From Dromiciops gliroides (taxonomy: Eukaryota; Chordata; Mammalia; Microbiotheria; Microbiotheriidae), in NCBI RefSeq assembly GCF_019393635.1, contig NC_057866.1:9062223-9126222 (forward strand): a stretch of 64,000 nucleotides of DNA, written 5' to 3'. The number at the start of each line of letters is the position of its first letter. The stretch's first letter is position 1. Below are positions 33,791 to 44,761 of this stretch, one piece after another. The position numbers and the translations under genes are program-made. The notes below the pieces were generated by a model. That model was not told the DNA's origin, did not search any database, and was given only the letters and a program-made list of their open reading frames with translations.

Positions 33791-34039
33791 GGATGGAATG
33801 GAGTGTTGTAATTGTGAATTTGGTGGTTGTGGTGGTGAGATTTTAAATACATAGATACAGAAAACATTTATGGAGTGCTTACTGTGTGCCAGACATTGTA
33901 CTAAGTTACAAATACAAGCAAGCAAGACAGTTTCTGCCTTCAAGGAGATTATACTCTGAGGAAAGATAACACACAAAGCAGGGACTAGAAACTTCATCTT
34001 ATATTTCAAACTGTTAGCACCATATGAAAGCTTGCTCCA

Positions 34040-34945
34040 AATCATTATATTTGTAAAATAAAGGTATTTTATTATTTTCCAGTTACATGTAGAATAGTTT
34101 TCGAACTTTCGCTTATATAAGATTTCCAATTTCCAATTTTTCTCCCTCCCTCCCCACCTCCCCTAGACAGCAGGTAATCTGATACAGGTTATATATACAT
34201 AAAAATATTAAACATATTTCTGCATTAGTCATATTATAAGAGAAGAGCAAAGAGGAAAAATCTCAAAACATCAAACCCACAGCTCCAAAAACAAAAGAAA
34301 TAGTATGGTCCAATCAGCATCAATATTCCACAGTTCCTTTTTTATTTCTGGTTTGAGAGCCTTTTCCATCATGAGTCCTTGGAAACTTTCTTGTACCATT
34401 GTATTGGTGAGAAGAATCTAGTCTATCACAGTTGATCAACAACACATAATGTTGATGATACTGTGTATAATGTTCTTCTGGTTCTGCTCATCTCACTCAT
34501 CATCAATTCATGCAAGTCCTTCCAGGTTTCTCTGAACTCCTCCTGCCTCATCATTTCTTATAGCACAATAGAATTCCATTATATTCATATACCATTCCCC
34601 AATTGATGGGCATCCCCTCAATTTCCAATTCCTTGCCACCACAAAAAGAGCAGCTATAAATATTTTTGTACATGTGGGTCCTTTTCCCTTTCTTATGATC
34701 TCTTTGGGAAAAAGACTCAAAAGTGGTATTGCTGGGTCAAAGGGTATGCACAGCTTTATAGCCCTTTGGGCATAATAGCAAATTGCTCTCCAGAATGGTT
34801 GGATCATATCACAGCTCCACCAACAATGCATTAGTGTTCCAATTTTTCCACAGCTTCTCCAACATTTATTATTTTCCTTTTTTTGTCATATTAGCCAATC
34901 TGATAGGTGTCAGGTGGTACCTCAGAAGTACTGGCCATAAAAATT
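34040..34945 (-). mobile_element. L1 3' end (ORF2 C-terminal region and 3' UTR)
   Basis: Antisense match to the same L1 segment as 7.1-8.4 kb: 'tttccagttacatgtagaat', 'gatacaggttatatatacat', 'tctgctcatctcactcatca', 'attccccaattgatgggcat', 'caaattgctctccagaatgg', 'gccaatctgataggtgtcag'. A broken frame with ORF2-like residues remains at 34508-34831. Confidence 0.75.
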
Positions 34946-35014
34946 GTTTCCCAGCTTTCTGCCTCCCTTCTAATTTTGGATGCATTGCGTCTGTTTCCAA
35001 ATATTATTTTAAAA

Positions 35015-35173
35015 AAATTTTTTTGCGGGGCAATCGGGTTAAGTGACTTGCCAGGGTCACATAGCTAGTAAGTGTTAAGTGTCTAAGGCCGGATTTGAAC
35101 TCAGGTATTCCTGAATCCAGGGCCAGTGCTTTATCTACTGCGCCACATAGCCGTCCCCCAAATCATCATTTAT

Positions 35174-35204
<31 letters not shown>

Positions 35205-35345
35205 TTTTTAGTGAGGCAATCAGGGTTAAGCGACTTGCCCAGGGTCACATAGCTAGTAGTGTTAAGTGTCTGAGGTCAGATTTGAACTCAGGTACTCTGA
35301 CTCCAGGGCTGGTGCTCTATCCACTGCGCCACCTAGCTGCCCCCC
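35015..35345 (-). repeat. Two antisense SINEs with (TTAG)n between
   Basis: Monomers at about 35020-35158 and 35208-35343. A TTAG repeat (about 35171-35204) sits at the tail of the second. The words aaatattatttt, aaatcatcattta and aaatcattattg at the three boundaries suggest two successive insertions at one target. This differs from the dimer-type linker at 5.4-9.5 kb. Confidence 0.75.
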
Positions 35346-35514
35346 CAAATCATTATTGAGAGAGAAATGGAAATCAAACATTTGAAGATTTCATCTAACA
35401 GCAAATTGCCAAAGATGACAAAAGATGGGAAGTCAGTGTTAGAGGGATTGGGGAATGATAGGCATACTAATACAGTGTATTTGGAGTGAGGATTATGATA
35501 CAGTATATATCTAT

Positions 35515-35645
35515 CTTTTTTTTTTTTTTAGTGAGGCAATTGGGGGTTAAGTGACTTGCCCGGGGTCACACAGCTAATAAGTATTAAGTGTCTGAGGCTG
35601 GATTTGAACTCAGGTCCTCCTGAATCCAGGGCCGGTACTCTATCC
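35515..35645 (-). repeat. 5'-truncated antisense SINE
   Basis: T-tail, CORE and most of the body are present. The tRNA-like head is cut at 'ggccggtactctatcc'. Confidence 0.8.
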
Positions 35646-36078
35646 TTTTTTTTTTCCCCCCAGTATATCTATCTTAAAATAGACTTTTTTTTATATCTTT
35701 TGTTTTATATCCCTAGATTTTTCCTGGGGTTCCATTTTCCCCTCCCAGAGAACCATCACTAATAATAATTTTTCTAAAGGAGGAAGAGAAAGAAATTCAG
35801 CTAAAACAGTCAACATATCCCAAAACATCTGACCTTATCTGCAGCACTCCACACCCATGAACTCCTCACCTCTGCAAAGGAATAGTGGTAACATCTTCTC
35901 AGTCTTCTTTGGGACCAACCAAATTTGTTCTTTACTATTCCACAACATTCAATTTTGATTGTTTTGTGGTTGTTTTTCTCATTCTCATTGTTGTTTTCAT
36001 TGTGTTCAGTCTTCCTGATTCTACCAACTTCCCTCTGCATCAGTTCATAAAAATCTTTCTATGCTTCTGTTTTCATGG

Positions 36079-36080
36079 TT

Positions 36081-36164
<84 letters not shown>

Positions 36165-36307
36165 TTTTTGGCTGGGCAATGAGGGTTAAGTGACTTGCCC
36201 AGGGTCACACAGCTAGTTAAGTGTCAAGTGTCTGAGGCTGGATTTGAACTCAGGTACTCCTGAATCCTGGGCTGGTGCTTTATCCACTGCACCAACTGTT
36301 AGCTGCC
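36079..36307 (-). repeat. SINE with (TTTC)n-expanded tail
   Basis: About 21 TTTC units (36079-36163) run straight into an antisense SINE (36168-36307). The word TTTTCATGGTTTCTT flanks the whole (about 36070-36084 and 36312-36326). The microsatellite therefore lies inside the insertion and arose from its tail. Confidence 0.85.
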
Positions 36308-36309
36308 CC

Positions 36310-37140
36310 CCATTTTCATGGTTTCTTATAGCACAGCAATATTCCTTTATATTTGTGTACCACAATTTGTGTAGCCATTCTCCAACCAATAGGCACTACT
36401 TAGTTTCCAGTTCTTTGTTATCACAAAAAGGGCTGCTGCCTGCTATAAATATTTTTCAGGTCTTAGGAGCCTCTTTTTTATCACTGACCCCCTTGAGATA
36501 GATGCCAAACACACTGATACACTCACTGTTGGTAGAACTGTGAATTGGTCCATTTTGGAAAGCAATTTGGATTTAAGAAAAGTGATGGCTGAGAAGCCAC
36601 TCCTAAGCATATTTTTCCAAGTTGGTGATTTAAAAAAGAAACAAAAGGTTCCACAGACACCAAAATATTTTTAGCCGTCCTTTTTGTGGTAGCAAAGAAC
36701 TGGAGACAGACCATCAATCGGAGAACAGCTATGCAAATTCTGGTACATGAATATAATTGCTTATTACCCTACTGTTGAAAATAGAAGCAGGAAAAATGTA
36801 TGTGAACAAGTGCAAAGCAAAGCAAGCAGAATCAGGAAAATAAGAGATACAACAATGAAGTTGTTATATAAAAGAGAACAACAGCAATAAAAGAATTAAA
36901 AATTAAGGCTGAGAAATTATGATGCCAAAGCTGACCCCAAAGAAGAAAGAGATGAGAATGTAGCTCCCTCCCTTCTCTACAGAGGTGAGAGACTATGGGT
37001 GTGGAACTCTGAATGTGTCACACTCGGTTCATGCCTTGACTAGTTTTACGGAGTTGCTGTTATTTCTTCTTTATTATAAGGGATGGCTTGTATAGTGGGA
37101 AATATAGGTAAGATTAAAAAAAATAGATTAATGCACTTAA
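36310..37140. mobile_element. L1 fragments in opposite orientations
   Basis: 36310-36480 is antisense L1 (tcttatagcacagcaatatt, tagccattctccaaccaata). 36495-36900 is sense L1 (actcactgttggtagaactg, ggagaacagctatgcaaatt). The switch of strand suggests a 5' inversion or two insertions. Confidence 0.6.
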
Positions 37141-38109
37141 AAATCATCTTAATAGATTCCGTTTAATATTCTAGCCCATCAAAATATATTTGGATCTCAA
37201 CTGTATGATATATATGTGGCCAATCCTCATCACTTGAAGAGTCTGTTTTTGCGAATTTGCCTGCCAGCTAAACTCGATTTGTAATCCCCAAATCAATACT
37301 CAGGGTGCTTTTGCGATCATTTGGACATATTCAGAGTGGTGAAAAATCTGATTCTCCTGCCTCAGACATTCCCAGCTGGGGTCGAGCAAAGCCATGCCAC
37401 TCTGCCCTCTCATTTCAGCTCTCACACTGTAAACAAATGTTCTCTTTGCCATCTACTTAGTGCCATGGTTTAGGTTTGGTTTTGGGGGCTTGGGGGGATT
37501 TTTGTGTTTCTCGTTGGCGACTTTGCTGTTTAAAATGCGACTGCTTTGATTGGCCTTTGACATTTCCTCGTCAGAAAAGGAAATGGACTTCTGTCTGCCG
37601 TGGCCTTCTTGGGAAGAAGGAGGCCCTGCTGGCTCTTGGGCTCATCCCTTCTCTTTCTGAAGGTTCCCACACCATTCCGTAGATAACGGGTTCTAGCAAC
37701 TTGCCAGGAGGACTGTGCGCTCTGCTTGTTGTTGTTTTTCTGAAAACCGGTCCAGCTGCCACCCTCCAGCCTCTGTGCCTTCTGTGTCCTCCTCCAGCCC
37801 TTCCAGTGCCAATCCTGTGACAAGTCTTCCATTGTTTCCCATCTTCCCCAAACCAGCCAGTGGCCTAGCAGTCACACGGACCAGGCTGGGTACCAAGCAG
37901 AACCTTAGTTAGCCTGGGCCTGGTACCCTGAGTCCCTTTAGGGCAGCTTGCCCAGGCCTCCTGGTCTCTAGACCAGGCTCTCTTTCCCCCACTTCCCTCT
38001 CTTAGTAGAGGACGTTAGACTTTGGTAATGATGCTTCACCCCAAGCCATCCCGCCACCCCTCTGTTATTGGAACTTCTCCGTGGCACCGTGGCCCAAGAT
38101 CTGGAGTTT

Positions 38110-38880
38110 TAGATTTTAAAAAAGTTTTTTAACATCTTTACTTAAAGTTTGAGTACCAAACTCTATTCCTCCCTGCGTCCCCCTCCACAAGGCAGTAAGC
38201 AACCAAATATAGATTATGCACGTGCAATCATGGAAAACATTTCCATATTAGTCATTCTGGACAAGAAGACTCCAATAAAAAGAAAAAAAAAAAGAAAGCC
38301 TGCTTCAGTCTGTGTTCAGTCAGATAGTATGCTTTATCATTAAGTCTTTTGGGATTGTTTTGGATCATTGTATTGCTGAGAATAGCTAAGTCATTCACAG
38401 TTCATTGTACAATGTCGCTGTTACTGTGCAAAGCCTTCTGGTTCTGCACTCTTCACTATACATCAGTTCATACAAGTCTTTCCAGGCCTTTCTGAAATTC
38501 TCCTGCTTGTCATTTCTTAGAGCACAATAATATTCCATCACCATCACATACCACAACTTGTTCAGCCATTCTCCAATTGATGGGCAATCCTTTTGATTTC
38601 TAATTCTTAGTCACCACAAAAAGATCTGCTATAAATATTTTTGTACATGTGAGTCCTTTCCCCCCTTTTTGGATGTTTTTGGGCTATAGAGCAGATCGAA
38701 GAGTATGCAGAGTTTGATAGCCCTTTGGGCATAGTTCCAAATTGCTCTCCAGAACGGTTGGATCAATTCACAACTCTAACAACAGTGCGTTAGTGTCCCA
38801 GTTTTCCCACAACCCCTCCAACAGGATGTAGATCTTTTTTGTTTTTTTACCCTTTTCCCTTCACCAATTTGGGTAACCAT
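38110..38880 (-). mobile_element. L1 3'-end fragment
   Basis: Antisense L1 with 'ttgggattgttttggatcat', 'gttcagccattctccaattg', 'caaattgctctccagaacgg'. Diverged and truncated. Confidence 0.65.
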
Positions 38881-40723
38881 TAAGACTATGAGGGCTCTGG
38901 ATCCATTTGAATCTGAGTGACTCTAACAGTGAGAGATCTAGGTTTTGAATCAGCAGGGAAGGGCTTGGTGAACCCCTCACAACATGCTCATTACACCTTT
39001 CACTGGGCTAGACCCCAGCAAGCAGTGGCCATGTTCTTGCAGTCTATGGGATGCCAAAGGAGGGCTCTAGTAACTCATGGGATCAAAGTGGTTTGGCCAG
39101 TTCCCTGCAAACCTCCCTAGGTTCAACAGAGAAGGGCCCTACACCCAGAGTTCCAGATGGGACCAGTCAAAAGTGTGCCAGTTGATAGCAGAGTAAAGGT
39201 GGGGGGTGCTGAAAGGGTCAGGCTGGGCTAGGCTGGGGAGTAGAGTGGGTGCTCAGTCAATATTTGCCAATGGTGGAGCCCTGCCCCATCCTCACCTCCT
39301 GGTGAGCACACCCTGCCTGGGATTTCTGTAGGTTTAGGATCAGATAACGCCCCCCTTGGGCAGGAAACTGCAAGCTGCTGTCTCACTCATTCCCACAAGT
39401 CTCCCCAGGACTGTCCAACCAAACAAAAGTTCTTTATTCTTGAGGGCCTGCTCTGGCCGCCTTCACAAGTGGCCACAGGACCCTACTTCGGATGTTCTTT
39501 CACCCCACCAGCAGAACACAAGGATCAGCTGCTTCACTCCTCCTTGCCTCATATCACCCTAACTCTGGCCTAACTTCTTGGGCCCCTACTATGTGTCTGG
39601 CCACCTGCAATGTGCAACCTCAAGGAGGAATCAATTCCCACACTTCCCTCAACCTCTCCAGTGTAGTTACAGAACATGACCAAACACAAAGCAGAGAACA
39701 AAACAAACATAAGTGTCTAACAGAGACTGTGGTGTAAGCAGGGACTGTAGGTTACATAAAGGGGAAAATTCAGTGTGGGCTGGAGTAGTCAGGGAAGGCT
39801 TCCTGGAGGTAGTGGGAGTCTGAATTACTTCATTTAGCCACAGGGGCATTCCTCCTTCATCAGCGAACACAGAGAACCAAGCTCTTCTTTCCTCTTGCTG
39901 TCAATCATAGGATCAAGAGTCTAGAGTTGGAAGGAGGGTGGGGAAGCCAGAGCCCAGAGAGTGACTTGTTCAGTCAGACTGGTCATAATCAAAACAGAAT
40001 TTAAACCTGGAACCTTTATCTCCAAACCACCTAAGCACACAATGAACAGAGCTGGGTGGGACCCCTGAGGGGTTCAGAAGCCAAGGCTGTTCATTAACTC
40101 TCTAGACAATAAATTTCCTTCCTACTTGGGGAAACAATAATGAGTAATTTTTCACATAAGGCAGTTTTTTTCCTTGTGGATTTGAAACATTCTTTCTGCT
40201 TTAGCTCCTCCTAGGCACCTGGACCTGGACTAGCTGGCTCCCAGGGTAATCTCCCAAATACCCAGGTGTTTTCTCGTGCCTGGAATGTTGTTCTTAACAC
40301 AGGAATGGTGCCTTCTCCCTGCAATCGTTCCCGGGCTTCACCAGAAGCATCCCTGGGAACCAAAGGAGGACAGCTGGTCTCCCACACCCCACCTGGCCCA
40401 ACACAGGAAACCCTGAACAGCCATTGCTGGAAGCTGGCAGATGGCCCATCTCAGCAGGTGATCTATGACCCACATCCTGGGCTGGGCCCACCACCAGCCT
40501 CTGGTGGCATGGCCTTGATATTCACTAGACCATTCTATGGCATAGCACCTGAAACCTCAGCCCTAGGAGGAAGTAACAAAAAACCTTTCCCCTACATAAC
40601 TAAGTAGTTGAGACATAGACGTATTTGCCCAAGTTTTGTGACTGGAACTCCAGTGAGCAGAGGGTGGCCATGAGAGAGGTTATCAGTTTGGGTTGGTAGC
40701 TGATAAGAGCCGTGTTTTCTTTC
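38881..40723. other. Intergenic, no gene seen
   Basis: Largely unique or old repeat sequence without a splice-bounded conserved frame. A MIR-like fragment is possible near 39900-40020. Confidence 0.4.
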
Positions 40724-40875
40724 TTTTTTTTTTTTAGTGAGGCAATTGGGGTTAAGTGACTTGCCCAGGGTCACACAGCTAGTAAGTGATAAGTGTCCGA
40801 AGCTGGACTTGAACTCAGGTCCTCCTGACTCCAGGGTCAGTGCTCTATCCACTGCACCACCTAGCTGCCCCTAGA
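40724..40875 (-). repeat. Short tRNA-derived SINE
   Basis: Antisense monomer flanked by AGAGCCGTGTTCT-like words on both sides, differing at one base (about 40707 and 40874). A single insertion. Confidence 0.88.
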
Positions 40876-40977
40876 GCTGTGTTCTTGAAAGACGTGGCTG
40901 TTTCCTAATCCAAGATCTCCCCCTCCCCATCCCATTCCTGTTGTACACAACCAAGATCGGATATCAAGGCTATCGAC

Positions 40978-40983
40978 TTTATT
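40978..40983 (-). terminator. BANF1 polyadenylation signal
   Basis: AATAAA on the minus strand, about 370 bp beyond the BANF1 stop, giving a short 3' UTR. The antisense SINE lies just past it. Confidence 0.7.
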
Positions 40984-41349
40984 GGTTTTAAAAAACTCTT
41001 TACAATGGCAGTGAGTGTCCTTCTGCCCAAGTTACCCAAATGGCATAAGAGACCAGAAGTGGGGGCTTAGGGGGTGGGGAAGTCACTCCAGAGACCCACC
41101 CAGGAAAGCTAATAACTATCGCCACTGGAATTTATGGGATGGGACAGGAAGCATGCTGAGGCAGGCACAGGGAGGTTGAGTCAAAGCGGTGGTGGAGAGG
41201 AAAAGGTGTCCGAGGTGGGGGCGGCAGCAAAAATCTTTCCTTTTGTTGGGAGGTGGGAAGGGTGGGAGGGACAGGATTTCCCGCTTGGGGGTGCTAACTG
41301 TGAAGACCCATCTGAGGGGCAAAGGGGGGCCGGCCCCCAGGCACGGGGC

Positions 41350-42040
41350 TCACAAGAAGGCATCGCACCATTCTCGAAGGCAGCCAAAGCAATCTCGAGA
41401 CTGCTTGGCGTTAGCCCCACAGGTGTCTTTGAGCCACTCCCGGAAGAGGTCTTCGTCTTTTTTCAGCACCAAGAACTGGCCCAGAACCACGTAGGCCTGT
41501 AAGAAACACAGAGTAGGAAGAATGGACCAGGCTCTGCTCCCGCACTGCGAAAGCTTCGCACGTTCTGCAGAGACAAGGGGAGGCCCGGTCAGTGAAGAGG
41601 CCGCCGGCCTCGCCAAGGGGTGCCCGGGACCTGGCTGGAAGCGATCCGAGTCCTCTCGGGGTGGGCCAGGAGATGCCCCTGGGAAAGCGCTAACGTTTAC
41701 ATCCACCCTTGTTCTCTCGCAGGGGGGGAAGGACTGACAAGCACCTGGGGCGGGCAGGCTCAAGGTGCCCCTCCTTAGGGGGGCGTGGCAGGCACCGCGC
41801 GCCCTTCCCAGTCACCCCTCGAGCCCAGACTGGGGAGGGCGCACGCGGGCGGACACTCGGCACCCTCGCCCCCAGCCCTCAGTTTCCCCTTCCGTAAAGC
41901 GCGGCCCCGGGACCTTGTCGAAGCCTTTGTCCTCGAGCTTCTTGCCCAGTACTTCTTCCGATGCCCGCAGGCTGCCCACGCGGCTTCTCCCCCATGGGCT
42001 CGGCCACGAAGTCGCGGCTGTGCTTCTGGGAGGTCGTCAT
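41350..42040 (-). CDS. BANF1: Barrier-to-autointegration factor, two coding exons; first exon has a frame problem
   Basis: BAF is an 89-residue DNA-bridging dimer that binds LEM-domain proteins and lamin and shapes the nuclear envelope after mitosis. Exon 41350-41496 encodes 48 residues from AYVVLGQF to REWCDAFL, identical to human as I recall it. Exon 41914-42040 begins [20 protein letters not shown] (42040 downward) and ends, in a different frame, with [13 protein letters not shown] before the donor. It is 127 nt against the expected 123: an extra AGC codon after QKH plus a net +1 between EKP and VLGKK. As written the frame is broken, although both ends and the splice phase are right. Likely a sequence or assembly error, given the gene's strong conservation and the intact second exon. 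The donor AAG|gtcccg is weak. Divergent from EIF1AD across a CpG island. Confidence 0.9.
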
Positions 42041-43350
42041 AGCTCCTCACACACTGACTGGGAGCGGACCAGAGAGAGGCAGCTCGCCGCGTGCTCCGGG
42101 AGGGGGGAGGAAGCAGGGTCAAGGGGCGGCGGCGGGGTCACGGCGCTGGCGCCGGCCCCGCCCCTCCGCACGTGTTTGCCCGCCTCGTGCCGCCGAGCCC
42201 AGTCCACATAGCCCCGCCCCCGCCGGCCCCGCCCCTCCCCATGCCTGCCCCCCACGTTCCCCGGCGGGGTGGGGGTCACCACCACCCGCAGACCTTCCCC
42301 CCCTCCTTCTTCGATTCGTCCCACCCCTGCCCACGACCCTGGGGTCCGCAAGCCGCGCGCGCGCCCACCGGCTCTGGCTCCCGTAACGGTCACACTCCCG
42401 CCAACCGGCCTCTCCCGCCGCTGCCTCAATCCCGCACGGAGTATGCCGGCTTCCGCTTCCAGGTTGTCGAGGTCGTTTCCGGGTCAAGGGCAATTTGAAG
42501 AAAGGGCGGGAGGAGGGGCGGGGCAGGGGGGAGGAAGCGGGGCGGGGCCGGGGGGAGAGGACGGGAGGGGGCGGGGCTAGGGCCGGGCGCCCAACGGGGC
42601 GTGTTCAGCTGGAGTAGCGACCATAGAGACGGGCGCGCGCGCTCCTGAGGCAGAAGCGCGCCTCCGAACGGCGACCACGGAGCGCGGACACTCTGCCTTT
42701 CCTTCTCTATGGCCAGACCTCCGGCCGCGCTCCTCCTGGCGCGGGGCGCCTCCCGAAGCTCCCCACTCAGCCCACGGCGGGGTCGGCAGCGGCGGCTGCG
42801 GAACTGAAGTGCCGGGGTCTGCGCCGCACACCGAGGGGAAGAGTTAGCCGGGGACGCCGAGGCCCCGGAGGGGAACCCTTGGGCCGGAGCGCCGGAAGCA
42901 CGGTCTCCGGAAGTCCCCGGCTTGGGTTGGCGCGGTCTGTAGGAGGCAGCGGCCAGCAGGAAGGTAAAGTGGGGGAGGGCCGGCTCCGTGGAGGTGGCGG
43001 TGCCGGGGCCCAGGCTTGCTACGTCTTCTCCCCCTCCTGCGTAGCGAGACCCCCGTCTCCCTAGGGCTTCCAGCGGAGGCTGGAGAAGGCCCCACCCCCC
43101 AGATGCCGATTCTGCAGTGTCCGGGTCCGGCCTGGACGACCCAGGCCTTCATCGCCTCTCCCCATGACTTCTCGAGTGGCGTCCGGCCGACCCCGGGCAG
43201 TGAGGACCACACGAAACTTCCGTGGCTCTCGTGCCCCCCGCCGGCGACAGCCCCCCCGCCTGGAACCGGTCCTTTCCCTCTCCTGCCTCGGTTTCATCTG
43301 CAAAACGAGGGCTTGGATCCCGGCCCTGGGGGGATGGGGGGGATGGGGCA
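41750..43350. promoter_or_regulatory. CpG island, bidirectional BANF1/EIF1AD promoter
   Basis: Very GC-rich and CpG-dense, with GGGCGG Sp1-type boxes (about 42505-42580) and ETS-like CCGGAAG words (about 42893 and 42906). No TATA box is evident. A likely EIF1AD 5' UTR exon ends at the donor aag|gtaaag (42963), and BANF1 has a plausible 5' UTR acceptor at about 42058. Two housekeeping genes start from opposite edges. Confidence 0.75.
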
Positions 43351-43417
43351 TGTGACCCTGGCCAGTTACTGACCCCTGGTGGGGGGCTGTCCTGATCTCT
43401 GCAGCCCCGGCCCCAGC

Positions 43418-44378
43418 ATGTCCCAGGCCACCAAGCGGAAGCACGTGGTGCAGGAGGTGCTCGGGGAGCACATGGTGCCCTCGGACCAGCAGCAGATCGT
43501 GAGGGTGAGCCTCCCCCCCCCCCGGGTCACGGGGTCATCCACGGACAGCTCTCGGTCCATCCTCCTCCCTCGCTGCCCACCCCCCCCTTCTCAACGCTCT
43601 GTCCTCCATCACGGTCAGGTTTTGGGGACCCCCGGCAACAACCTGCACGAGGTGGAGACTGCGCAGGGGCAGCGCTTCCTGGTCAGCATGCCCTCCAAGT
43701 ACCGAAAGAACATCTGGATCAAGAGAGGTAAGGGGGGGCGGGGTCAGCCCCAGGCAGGGGGGGGGGGGGCGTTTCTCCAGCTGCAGCTGCTTGGGGAGCT
43801 ACATACAAGGCCCCGGTGGCCCTCTCCTCCAGGGGACTTTCTCATCGTGGACCCCATCGAGGAAGGGGAGAAGGTGAAGGCCGAGATCTCCTTTGTGCTC
43901 TGCAAGGACCACGTCCGCTCCCTGCAGAAGGAGGGACTCTGGTAGGGGCTGCCTGGGTCCTGGGGGGCACGGGCTGGCGAGGCCCAGCACCTCCCACCCC
44001 CACAACTCATCCTTCCCCCTATGCAGGCCAGAAGCCTTCTCTGAGGTAGCGGAGAAACAAAGCAACAGCAGGAACAGGTGAGGCGTGTGCAGCCCTTTGG
44101 CTGGATTCTCTGGTTTTCCCCACGCTCCCTGGGATGGGCCTGTCCAGACAGCCCAGCAGGCATGTCACCACGGAGCCCCTGAGGTCTGGGGTTTCACGGA
44201 GCCCTTCACTCCTCCTCCTCCTCCCCCCCCCCCGCCCCCCCCCAGACCACCTCAGCCAGAACTCCCGGGAGAAGTGCAGTCTTCAGAAGAGGACAGTTCC
44301 GAGGACGACTCGGACCTCTTTGTCAACACCAATCGTGTGCAGTACCAGGAGAGCGAGGAGGAGAGTGAGGAGGCCTGA
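43418..44378 (+). CDS. EIF1AD: eIF1A domain-containing protein (obelin), 5 coding exons
   Basis: Nuclear protein with an S1/eIF1A-type OB fold; its exact role is not well defined (linked to stress response and ribosome biogenesis). Exons: 43418-43504, 43619-43727, 43833-43941, 44027-44077, 44246-44378; frame intact, 162 residues (human 165). Starts [20 protein letters not shown]. The OB-fold core includes [20 protein letters not shown] and [16 protein letters not shown]. An acidic Ser/Glu-rich tail ([12 protein letters not shown], then EEESEEA) ends the protein. The start ATG follows an acceptor (ctctgcag, ending 43403), so the first exon is untranslated. Candidate polyadenylation signals are ATTAAA at 44454 and AGTAAA at 44511. 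Tail-to-tail with SART1. Confidence 0.96.
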
Positions 44379-44723
44379 GGACCCAGCTCTGTGGATCCAC
44401 CCCCCTGGATGGGGATGAGGCCAGGGCCCCCCATCTGAACTCTTCTCTGTCAGATTAAACCCCTGGTGGGTTGAGAGACAGCCATTTGTTCCCCTTGTAC
44501 CGATGTGCCTAGTAAAGCGATTCCGGTTTTTGACATCTCGCTCCGGTGAAAAGAGGAGGAAAGGAGGGACCCAGGAATGGCTGGGTGCAAGGCTGGCCTA
44601 AGCCTTGACCAGCCCCTAGGGCGTTTCTGGATGGGCCCCAACAAAGGGCAACACCTATTTCCACCCACCCAGGCGAAAATGGATTCATAACTTAAACAAG
44701 GGAGGAAAAAATAAGGAGGGAAT

Positions 44724-44729
44724 TTTATT
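44724..44729 (-). terminator. SART1 polyadenylation signal
   Basis: AATAAA on the minus strand only 33 bp past the SART1 stop codon, implying a very short 3' UTR. EIF1AD ends about 200 bp away on the other strand. Confidence 0.7.
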
Positions 44730-44761
44730 TAATATTAAAGGACTGGGGACATGGGATGTCT

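Noticed and set aside
42037-42500. Several 100-140 codon frames on both strands in the BANF1/EIF1AD island
   Set aside because: GC-rich DNA has few stop codons. The frames are Pro/Arg/Gly-rich, overlap in all phases and have no splice or homology support.
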